This document shows positions 44,040 to 51,750 of a stretch of 64,000 nucleotides of DNA, one piece after another (within the stretch, counting starts at the first letter, position 1; the number at the start of each line of letters is the position of its first letter). The stretch lies in the NCBI GenBank assembly GCA_963751615.1, contig CAVVVG010000005.1, forward strand, positions 1,612,001 to 1,676,000. The letters run 5' to 3'. The position numbers and the translations under genes were made by a program. The DNA comes from Palsa-892 sp963751615. Lineage in GTDB: Bacteria; Pseudomonadota; Alphaproteobacteria; Rhizobiales; Xanthobacteraceae. The notes beneath the pieces are model-generated. The model worked only from the letters and a program-made list of their open reading frames with translations. It was not told the DNA's origin and ran no database searches.

Positions 44040-44261
44040 ATGTCGCTCGTATCCTATAAATTTACGCCCCCCTTGCGTGACAAGCGCGCTTCGCTGCAGC
44101 AGCCCCGCCCGCGTTCCATTTCAAGGCGCGTCAGGAGATTGATCTACGCGCTATTCAGAAACTATCCCGAAACAATCTTTATCGTCCTGGGGTTTGGGAC
44201 GATCGCAGTCGCGCTCATACCAATGAATCTCGCAATCTGGCTTCTGCGTATTACCGACTGA
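44040..44261 (+). CDS. Small basic single-pass membrane protein
   Basis: 73 residues: a strongly basic N-terminal half (RDKRASLQQPRPRSISRRVR) and one membrane helix (TIFIVLGFGTIAVALIPMNL) near the end. GGAG precedes the ATG, 15 bases after the previous stop. No family recognised; positive charges predict the N-terminus inside the cell. Confidence 0.5.
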   Translation: MSLVSYKFTPPLRDKRASLQQPRPRSISRRVRRLIYALFRNYPETIFIVLGFGTIAVALIPMNLAIWLLRITD

Positions 44262-44299
44262 CCGCTCACCATAGCGCCCAATTGAAGGAGTGACCTGCC

Positions 44300-44518
44300 A
44301 TGGCCAATACACTTTCGGAGCCTCCGAATCCGGGCTCGAGACCTTCGCGTTACCTAATCGGGCAGGATAGCCACGGACGTTGGGTAGCGCGGGACGATCG
44401 GGGTCTCTGTGGCGGCCTGTTCGTCAACCAGCGGGAGGCGGTACGATATGCGTTGCTGGAAACTGGGAACCATCGGGAAGATGTGATCATGGTTTCGGGA
44501 CCGATTGAACTCTTCTGA
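44300..44518 (+). CDS. Small protein of unknown function with GGLF motif
   Basis: 72 residues, soluble. GRWVARDDRGLCGGLFVNQ followed by EAVRYALLETGN reads like a small ligand- or DNA-binding alpha/beta unit seen in Bradyrhizobium relatives; I cannot name it. AAGGAG lies before the ATG. It is 33 bases upstream of dapA and probably in its transcript. Confidence 0.55.
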   Translation: MANTLSEPPNPGSRPSRYLIGQDSHGRWVARDDRGLCGGLFVNQREAVRYALLETGNHREDVIMVSGPIELF

Positions 44519-44550
44519 CGAGTCCGATGAACGCGATGTGAGTTATTCCC

Positions 44551-45528
44551 ATGACATCCGAATACGGACATATCTCAAATTTGACGGGCTACGCACCGGC
44601 CGTTCCGACTCCTTTCAACCAGAACGGGAATGTGGACGAGGTCGCGTTCCAACATTTTTGCGACCGGCAAATCAAAAAAGGTGCAATTGCACTCGTAGTT
44701 TGCGGCACGACCGGGGAATCCCCAACGTTAACGCTTGACGAACATCGCAGACTCATTCGGGTTGCCGTGAAATGTTCGCGGAAACGCGTGCCGGTAATCG
44801 CGGGCGCGGGATCGAACTCAACAAATCACGCCATCGAACTCGCAAAGAATGCGCAGGATGCTGGCGCGGATGCGATCCTGAGTGTGGTCCCTTATTATAA
44901 CAAACCCAATCAACTCGGCCTGTACGGGCACTTTACAGCGATCATGGACGCAGCCCGACTGCCATTGATTCTTTATGATGTTCCCTCAAGGACAGCATGC
45001 GGACTTGCCGACGCGACGATCGCTCGGCTAGCGGAGAATAAGCGATGCGCCGGCCTGAAAGACGCCACTGGCGATATTACACGGCCATTAAGATTGAGGC
45101 CGATCTTAAAACCGGAGTTTCGATTATTCACGGGCGACGACGCCTCGGCTTTGGGATACTTCGCGTACGGCGGCGACGGCTGTATCTCAGTCACGTCGAA
45201 TATCGCGCCCAGTCTTTGCCAAGGTATGTATCTCGCCTTTAGCCAAGGACAGCCGACCCTCGCCCAATATCTTGCATCCCTTGTCGGCAGGTTAACGGCA
45301 GCACTCTTTACTGAGACCAATCCGGTCGCCACGAAATATGCGCTCAGTCTGATGAATATGATGTCCGAGCGTGTCCGGCTGCCTCTCGTTGAAGCGCGGG
45401 AAGAGATAAAGAAAGAAATCACTCGTGTGCTGATGCAGACATTCGATGAATGCCCCGACGGTTTTATCGGAGAGCCGATTAATGCATTGCGTGGCCACGT
45501 TCAGCCCGCTCGCGCGTTGGCTAGTTGA
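44551..45528 (+). CDS. dapA: 4-hydroxy-tetrahydrodipicolinate synthase (DapA family)
   Basis: 325 residues of the DHDPS/NAL aldolase family. The GTTGES motif is near residue 53, the tyrosine in VVPYYNKP near residue 140 and the Schiff-base lysine in AGLKDATGD near residue 171. All DHDPS residues that I can recognise are there, so condensation of pyruvate with aspartate semialdehyde is likely. The protein is about 30 residues longer than usual at the C-terminus. Its accessory setting suggests a second copy; another aldolase role is possible. Confidence 0.85.
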   Translation: MTSEYGHISNLTGYAPAVPTPFNQNGNVDEVAFQHFCDRQIKKGAIALVVCGTTGESPTLTLDEHRRLIRVAVKCSRKRVPVIAGAGSNSTNHAIELAKNAQDAGADAILSVVPYYNKPNQLGLYGHFTAIMDAARLPLILYDVPSRTACGLADATIARLAENKRCAGLKDATGDITRPLRLRPILKPEFRLFTGDDASALGYFAYGGDGCISVTSNIAPSLCQGMYLAFSQGQPTLAQYLASLVGRLTAALFTETNPVATKYALSLMNMMSERVRLPLVEAREEIKKEITRVLMQTFDECPDGFIGEPINALRGHVQPARALAS

Positions 45529-45759
45529 ACACTAGCTCGCCAAAATCATCAAACTTTACTTGTTCATGATCTTTGCAGGTATGACGGATTTCTCGATCCA
45601 AGAACTCACGGCGACCTACAAAAAGTGCCATGCGCCCGCGTATCAATTATCTTTCCGAAACGTGCCGCGACAATATCACCAGCAAAAAAAGAGCAGTTGT
45701 TAGCGTCGATATAGTGTTGTGCGATCAGGTTTTTATTGCCGATCGGCCTGTTCCGTCGT

Positions 45760-46059
45760 TCATCGCATGTCTTTGATCGGTCGCAGTGACGTTTGACGGA
45801 AGACATCATCATAGCAGGCTAGTCGGGTCGTTTCCTCTTTGACTACGCCGCACTGCTGATAGGTCAACTTGGGCTGCAGGGCAGCATTTTCCGTCACCGT
45901 AGTCCACAGGATCGGGACAATCAGCGCAGTACAGATCACAACTGCGCTCACGAGCGGGACCATTACCAGCACGACAATTGCAGATTGTCGCGCCAAAGTG
46001 GTTTTCAGGCGTTTGAGAAGCTTTGAGAAGCCAATTATCTCTTGAAGGCGATTCCACAT
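45760..46059 (-). CDS. Small membrane protein with RLxCYD motif, copy B
   Basis: 99 residues. One helix (IVVLVMVPLVSAVVICTAL) near residues 28-50 is followed by QQCGVVKEETTRLACYDD, which aligns with copy A at 41093-41368. The N-terminus is basic and amphipathic. It lies 40 bases after the WHCSLS gene on the same strand, whereas copy A is divergent from its WHCSLS partner. Function unknown. The 45529-45759 stretch before it holds nothing that I recognise. Confidence 0.6.
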   Translation of the reverse strand: MWNRLQEIIGFSKLLKRLKTTLARQSAIVVLVMVPLVSAVVICTALIVPILWTTVTENAALQPKLTYQQCGVVKEETTRLACYDDVFRQTSLRPIKDMR

Positions 46060-46099
46060 ACCGATTTCGCCGGTTTAATGTGAGTTTGCCGAAAACCGT

Positions 46100-46567
46100 T
46101 CAGGCAAAGTTATCGCAACAAACTGCGTATTCTGACGCCGACCGAGCCTGCGGCATTATTGGCGAATTAACCGCGCGCACTGCGGCATGACGCTGGCATG
46201 CCTCAAGAAACGCACTCAGGATTGCCAGAGCGAGGAGGTCGTGGCTCGCTTCTGCAGTCTCATCGAGCCCCGCAGGTAGATTTGGTTGCAATGAAAGACT
46301 GCAATGCCATGCGCCGTCATCGTAGATGAGACGACGAAGCTTCCACTGCGGAAGCTCGTTTTCGATCAGGGCGAGGCCAACGTCAATCCAAGCACCGGAC
46401 TCTATCAGCTGATTGATGTGCGCTTTCCGGGCTCGATTCAGTAGCGGAAGGCGCTGACTGGTGTCGGCGATGACGTTGGACACGAGATTAGGCGTGACTG
46501 TCTCTGCGCGCCCAATCTGGTCCTGTAGTGTGTCGAGTTGTTTATCGTAATTTGAATGGCACAACAT
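46100..46567 (-). CDS. WHCSLS family protein, copy B
   Basis: 155 residues, the more complete copy. The core is RLPLLNRAR, LPQWKLRRLIYDDGAWHCSL, and LPAGLDETAEASHDLLALAI. The tryptophan/arginine-rich centre looks like a compact alpha/beta domain. I recall similar orphan proteins in Bradyrhizobium genomes but know no function. It is upstream of the RLxCYD gene on the same strand, giving a two-gene unit. Confidence 0.65.
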   Translation of the reverse strand: MLCHSNYDKQLDTLQDQIGRAETVTPNLVSNVIADTSQRLPLLNRARKAHINQLIESGAWIDVGLALIENELPQWKLRRLIYDDGAWHCSLSLQPNLPAGLDETAEASHDLLALAILSAFLEACQRHAAVRAVNSPIMPQARSASEYAVCCDNFA

Positions 46568-47082
46568 GACATCAACTCGTGTGGGCAGGGATCATAAATG
46601 ACGGCGTCCACAAGATGGGCTAAACGCCATAAAGAAACGAGATCGATGGAATGATTATGATATAGCGATGGCATAAGAGCCGCACGGATACTTCATAAGT
46701 ATCTTGATGCGGTTGGCGCCAATCGCCCTTCAGGATTCTCGTGTGTGCAAACTGTGATAGCTCTCGGCCTGTGTATAGAGGAATCGTGCCGGCTCACTGG
46801 TCGACTCCCAAAACGGATGCATCAGACAAAACTAAGTCTGATTGCAATAGGTTAGCCCAAAAACACCTCCTTACGGAGTTCGATCTTTATGCGCTGCGTC
46901 TATATGAGATTCCTATAAGAAATCGTCCGCTGCCGTCTCGAAAAAATATGCAGTGAGTGGCAGGTAATCGCTCCTCAAAGGTGCGACGAGCCCTCGCGCT
47001 CCATTGATCCGTATCAACGGGCTCCGCCGATAAACGGTGTCTAATTTTTTTTAAAGATCCAGCTATCGCCAGGGAGCAGCCA
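46568..47082. other. Intergenic region upstream of the kdp locus
   Basis: No convincing gene. The left part is AT-rich and may hold the promoter of the reverse-strand WHCSLS gene. The right part holds the FNR/FixK-type box at 47004-47017 and a T-rich stretch (47044-47052) before the 27-codon gene. A 71-codon frame starting with GTG at 46741 has no ribosome site and no recognisable content. Confidence 0.5.
47004..47017 (+). promoter_or_regulatory. FNR/FixK-type box
   Basis: TTGATCCGTATCAA is a perfect match to the TTGAT-N4-ATCAA consensus bound by FNR, FixK and Anr. It lies 66 bases before the small gene that opens the kdp locus, a distance compatible with activation. It suggests control by low oxygen. 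It is the only perfect box that I found in the window by eye. Confidence 0.65.
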
Positions 47083-47166
47083 ATGTTGGACGTCATCATG
47101 CTTGGAATTGGTCTCGGTTTCTTCGCGCTGTCGGTGGGCTACGCCTTCGCCTGCGACGGGCTCTGA
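47083..47166 (+). CDS. 27-residue membrane peptide before kdpF
   Basis: A frame starting MLDVIMLGIGLGFFALSVGY and ending CDGL, essentially one membrane helix. AGGGAG precedes the ATG. Rhizobial kdp operons often open with such a tiny frame before kdpF. It may be a KdpF-like accessory peptide for the potassium pump; that is inference. Confidence 0.6.
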   Translation: MLDVIMLGIGLGFFALSVGYAFACDGL

Positions 47167-47177
47167 GGAGAACGATC

Positions 47178-47267
47178 ATGATCTTCGATTATTCGCTCGC
47201 CGGCCTCGTGACGGCCGGGCTTTTGGTTTACCTCACCTACGCTCTGCTTCGGCCTGAACAGTTCTGA
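47178..47267 (+). CDS. kdpF: Potassium-transporting ATPase subunit KdpF
   Basis: 29 residues, one membrane helix (LAGLVTAGLLVYLTYALLRP) with the typical ending PEQF. KdpF stabilises the KdpABC complex. GGAG lies before the ATG and kdpA begins 13 bases later. It is intact although kdpA is not. Confidence 0.88.
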   Translation: MIFDYSLAGLVTAGLLVYLTYALLRPEQF

Positions 47268-47279
47268 GAGGTCCATGCC

Positions 47280-49000
47280 ATGACTGCCATCGGTTGGATT
47301 CAAATCGCCTTTTATTTGTGCTTCTCACCGCCCTTGTCGATGCCGCTGGGCGGTTCATGGCGCGGGTGTTCGATGGCGAACGTACATTTCTTTCGCCAGT
47401 CCTGCGACCAGTCGAGACAGTGCTGTACTGGATCGGCGGCGTCAACGAGAAACGCGAGCAGCATTGGATCACTTACACAGTGGCAATGTTGATTATTCAA
47501 CGCGGCTGGATTCCTCGTCGTCTATGGTCTGATGCGCTTTCAGGCCTTGTTGCCGCTCAATCCGGCTGAGCAGACCGCGGTGGCGGAGGATCTCTCGTTC
47601 AATACTGCGGTCAGTTTCATGCGACCAATACCAATTGGCAGAATTATGGCGGCGAAAGCACGCTGAGTTACCTGATGCAGATGGTCGGCCTGACAACTCA
47701 AAATTTCGTCTCAGCCGCTACCGGCATCGTCCTCGCAATTGCGCTTGTTCGTGCCTTCGCGCGCGCCTCGGCCAAGACCATCGGCAACTTCTGGGTCGAT
47801 CTAACACGCTGCACCCTCTACATATTGTTGCCGCTCTCGATCATCGGCGCGCTCATCCTGGTTTGGCAGGGCGTTCCGCAAAACCTCGGCTCCTATGTCG
47901 ACGCGACCACTTTAGAGGGAGCCAAACAAACGCTCGCCAGTCGGTCCGGCTGCGTCGCAGATCGCGATCAAGCAGCTCGGCACCAATGGCGGCGGTTTCT
48001 GGAACGCCAAGCTCAGCAGTGCCCTATGAGAACCCGACCCGCTGAGCAATTTCGTCGAGGTGCTCTTCGATTCTACTGATCTCAGCGGCGCTGACGCACA
48101 CGTTCGGACGCATGGTGAAGAACCAGCGTCAGGGCTGGGCCAATCTACGCTGCTATGTCGGTTATCTTCCTAGGCGCTGTCTTCGTTTGCTACTGGGCCG
48201 AAGCGCACGGCAATGATCTCATCAACGCGCTCGGTCTTACTGGCGGCAACATGGAAGGCAAGGAGGTCCGCTTCGGGATCGCCAATTCAGCCTTGTGCGG
48301 TGGCAACCACCGCTGCCTCGAACGGCTCGGTGAATGCCATGCACGACAGCTTCACCCGCTTGGCGGCATGATCCCCATGGCATGATCCGCTTGGCGAAAT
48401 CGTCTATGGCGGGGTCGGCTCGGGCCTCTACGGCATCTTACTCTATCGTCATCATTGCGATGTTTATCGCCGGTCTAATGGTCGGCCGCACGCCGGAATA
48501 TCTCGGCAAGAAGCTCGAGGCGAAAGAGATCAAGATGGCGATGCTCGCCATCTTGATCTTGCCGTTGATCGTATCCTCGGCTTCACGGACCGCCGCGTCA
48601 TGGTCGCTTCATTCGCGGTCGCCTCAACGGCCAACCCCGGTCCGCATGGCTTTTCCGAAATCCTCTACGCCTACACCTCCCAGACGGGCAACAACGGCTC
48701 GGCTTTCGCGGGGCTCACGGGCAACACGATGTGGTTCAACGTAACCGGCGGCCGTTGCAATGCTGATCGGCCGTTACTTCGATCATCATTCCGACGATGG
48801 CAATCGCCGGATCGCTGGTTGCGAAGAAAACGGTGCCGTCTTCTGCCGGAACCTTCCCGACTCATGGTGGCCTATTCATCGGTTTGTTCGTCGGCGTGAT
48901 CCTGATCACAGGCGGCCTGATTTACTTCCCCGCGCTGGCGCTCGGACCCATCGTCGAACATCTCGCGATGACCGCGGGCACCCTGTTCACATCGAATTGA
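47280..49000 (+). pseudogene. kdpA: Potassium-channel subunit KdpA, shattered by frameshifts
   Basis: The span matches a full KdpA from MTAIGWIQIA to AMTAGTLFTSN, but the frame changes at about ten or more places, including near 47318, 47495, 47620, 47940, 48010-48040, 48065, 48142, 48298 and 48357. Between lesions the protein reads well (FMARVFDGERTFLSP, MVGLTTQNFVSAATGIVLAI, LALGPIVEHLAM). KdpA is the selectivity-filter subunit, so no working KdpABC pump can be made from this locus as written. The changes are small insertions and deletions, mostly not in homopolymers, with few obvious substitutions. Confidence 0.9.
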
Positions 49001-49015
49001 TCCGGAGTCGGCTCC

Positions 49016-51100
49016 ATGGAAACCTCACATATCCGCAAGCGCATGCCGGTATCGGCTTTGCTCGATCTCAAGATCGTGGTTCCGGCCATCGGCTCGGCAT
49101 TCGTTAAACTCGACCCGCGCACTCTCATTAAGAGTCCCGTGATGTTCGTGCTCGAGATCGTCACGGCCTTAACGACGATCATTCTGGTTCGCGATTTGGT
49201 AACTGGAGGAGAGCACATCTGGTTCGAATTCCAGATCATCTTGTGGCTGTGGTTCACCGTACTGTTCGCCAATTTTGCTGAAGGTATTGCTGAAGGGCGC
49301 GGCAAGGCGCAGGCGGAGGCGTTACGCAAAACGCGCACCGAAACTAAAGCGAAACTTCTAACTGGCTCCGGCTCGAAGAGCTTTAAGCTGGTTCCGAGCA
49401 CCAATCTCAAGGTCGGCAATATTGTGCTTGTGGAGGCTGGTGACATCATCCCCTCAGACGGAGAGGTGATTGAGGGCGTTGCCTCAGTCAACGAGGCAGC
49501 GATTACGGGCGAATCGGCCCCCGTTATACGCGAGTCGGGTGGCGACCGTTCAGCAGTTACCGGCGGCACACAGGTGCTGTCCGATTGGATTCGCGTGCGC
49601 ATCACCGCCGCACCTGGCTCGACGTTCCTCGACCGCATGATCAGGTTGGTGGAAGGCGCAGAGCGTCAGAAAACACCGAACGAGATTGCGCTCAACATCT
49701 TGCTTGCCGGTCTTACCATCATTTTCGTGTTTGCGACGGTTACGATCCCGAGCTATGCGGCATATGCTGGCGGAGCAATCTCTGTGGTGATCCTGGTGGC
49801 GCTGTTTGTCACGCTCATCCCCACAACAATTGGTGCGCTGTTGTCGGCGATCGGCATTGCCGGCATGGACCGTTTAGTACGTTTCAACGTACTTGCAATG
49901 TCCGGCCGCGCGGTCGAAGCGGCAGGCGATGTCGACACCCTTCTCCTCGACAAGACTGGCACAATCACGCTCGGCAATCGGCAGGCGACCGAGTTCAAGC
50001 CATTGCGTGGCGTAACCGAAAAGGAATTGGCAGACGCAGCACAGCTCGCTTCGCTTGCCGACGAAACACCAGAAGGGCGCTCCATTGTCGTGCTTGCAAA
50101 GGAGAAATACGGCATCCGAGGTCGTGAGATGGCTGAGTTGAATGCCCGCTTCATTCCGTTTACGGCGCAAAGTCGTATGAGCGGCGTGGAGTTCGGTGAT
50201 ACTTCGATCCGAAAAGGTGCCGTGGATGCAATCCTCAATTATCTCAATGCACCGTCAGCCAAGAAGGGTGCAGTGAGCCCCGATAGCGCGCGCGAAGCTA
50301 ACGCGATTGCCGATTCAATCGCGAAATCGGGCGGCACACCGCTCGCGGTTGCCAAAGATGGCAAACTGCTCGGCATCATTCATCTTAAGGACATCGTCAA
50401 GGGCGGTATTCGCGAACGCTTCTCCGAGTTACGGCGCATGGGCATTCGCACCATCATGATCACGGGCGACAATCCGATGACTGCCGCCGCAATCGCGGCG
50501 GAGTCTGGGGTCGACGACTTCCTCGCCCAAGCGACCCCCGAAGACAAACTGCGTCTCATTCGTGATGAGCAGGCGAAGGGCAAACTTGTCGCCATGTGCG
50601 GTGACGGCACCAATGATGCTCCGGCGCTTGCCCAGGCAGATGTCGGTGTTGCCATGAACACCGGTACGCAGGCAGCGCGCGAGGCCGGCAACATGGTCGA
50701 TCTCGATTCTAATCCGACGAAACTGATCGAGATCGTCGAGATTGGCAAGCAACTGCTAATGACGCGTGGCGCACTCACGACATTCTCAATCGCCAACGAT
50801 GTGGCGAAGTATTTTGCCATTATTCCGGCGATGTTCATCGTGTTCTATCCGCAGATGCAGTCACTGAATATCATGAACCTAGCGACCCCGCAGAGCGCGA
50901 TCCTATCGGCCATCATCTTTAACGCGCTGATCATCGTTGCCCTCATTCCGTTGTCGTTAAAAGGCGTCGCCTACCGTCCAATCGGGGCCGGTCCGCTGTT
51001 GCGGCGCAATCTGCTGATCTACGGCATCGGGGGTATCATCATTCCTTTTGTAGGTATCAAGGCCATCGACTTGGCGGTCAATGCCTTGCACCTCGTCTGA
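49016..51100 (+). CDS. kdpB: Potassium-transporting P-type ATPase subunit KdpB
   Basis: 694 residues, intact. The phosphorylated aspartate is in LLDKTGTITLGNRQATEF near residue 305; TGESAPV (actuator) near 164, TGDNPMTAAAIA near 483 and CGDGTNDAPALAQADVGVAM near 525 are all present. It hydrolyses ATP to drive potassium uptake through KdpA. It is the catalytic subunit of a pump whose channel subunit is broken here. GGAG precedes the start. Confidence 0.97.
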   Translation: METSHIRKRMPVSALLDLKIVVPAIGSAFVKLDPRTLIKSPVMFVLEIVTALTTIILVRDLVTGGEHIWFEFQIILWLWFTVLFANFAEGIAEGRGKAQAEALRKTRTETKAKLLTGSGSKSFKLVPSTNLKVGNIVLVEAGDIIPSDGEVIEGVASVNEAAITGESAPVIRESGGDRSAVTGGTQVLSDWIRVRITAAPGSTFLDRMIRLVEGAERQKTPNEIALNILLAGLTIIFVFATVTIPSYAAYAGGAISVVILVALFVTLIPTTIGALLSAIGIAGMDRLVRFNVLAMSGRAVEAAGDVDTLLLDKTGTITLGNRQATEFKPLRGVTEKELADAAQLASLADETPEGRSIVVLAKEKYGIRGREMAELNARFIPFTAQSRMSGVEFGDTSIRKGAVDAILNYLNAPSAKKGAVSPDSAREANAIADSIAKSGGTPLAVAKDGKLLGIIHLKDIVKGGIRERFSELRRMGIRTIMITGDNPMTAAAIAAESGVDDFLAQATPEDKLRLIRDEQAKGKLVAMCGDGTNDAPALAQADVGVAMNTGTQAAREAGNMVDLDSNPTKLIEIVEIGKQLLMTRGALTTFSIANDVAKYFAIIPAMFIVFYPQMQSLNIMNLATPQSAILSAIIFNALIIVALIPLSLKGVAYRPIGAGPLLRRNLLIYGIGGIIIPFVGIKAIDLAVNALHLV

Positions 51101-51111
51101 GGAGACGTCCT

Positions 51112-51717
51112 ATGCTGAGAGAAATTCGCCCCGCCATCGCGTTCATCGTCTCATTGACGTTGATCACTGGCCTCGCTTATCCGCTAGCGATGACTGGTAT
51201 CGCCGGCTTTATTTTTCCGTATCAAGCGCAGGGCAGCATCATTGAGCGCGACGGCAAGGTGATCGGCTCAGCACTAATCGGACAGGTTTTTGCCGGCGAC
51301 GGTTATTTCCATGGCCGTCCGTCCGCCACCGTCACTCCCGACCCGAAGGATCCGACCAAGAACATCGATGCACCTTACAACGCGGCGAACTCGGGTGGTT
51401 CCAACCTCGGTCCGACCAACAAGGCGCTTGTTGATCGTGTCAAGGGCGACGTCGATAAGTTGAAAGAGGAGAATTCATCCGCGCCCGTTCCGATTGACCT
51501 CGTGACGACGTCGGGCGGCGGGCTAGATCCTCATATTTCGCCGGAGGCAGCTTTCTTTCAAGTTCCGCGAGTTGCAAAGGCGCGCAATACGCCCGAAGAT
51601 CGTGTACGCCAGCTTGTCACTGCTCACGTTGAAGGCCGTCTCCTCGGTTTGCTCGGTGAGCCTCGGGTGAATGTCCTGGAGCTGAACTTGGCGTTGGACC
51701 GCGCAGCTGCCCAATAG
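51112..51717 (+). CDS. kdpC: Potassium-transporting ATPase subunit KdpC
   Basis: 201 residues with one N-terminal helix (AIAFIVSLTLITGLAYPLAM) and the periplasmic family motifs GQVFAGDGYFHGRPSAT, NSGGSNLGPTN and GGGLDPHISPEAA. It stabilises KdpA-KdpB. GGAG lies before the ATG, 11 bases after kdpB. Intact. Confidence 0.97.
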   Translation: MLREIRPAIAFIVSLTLITGLAYPLAMTGIAGFIFPYQAQGSIIERDGKVIGSALIGQVFAGDGYFHGRPSATVTPDPKDPTKNIDAPYNAANSGGSNLGPTNKALVDRVKGDVDKLKEENSSAPVPIDLVTTSGGGLDPHISPEAAFFQVPRVAKARNTPEDRVRQLVTAHVEGRLLGLLGEPRVNVLELNLALDRAAAQ

Positions 51718-51750
51718 CATAGTTGCCTTCAAGGCCATTCGAGGAACTTA

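Noticed and set aside
46741..46956. 71-codon frame in the region upstream of kdp
   Set aside because: GTG start without ribosome site, no recognisable motif, unusual composition; more likely chance in a low-G+C gap.
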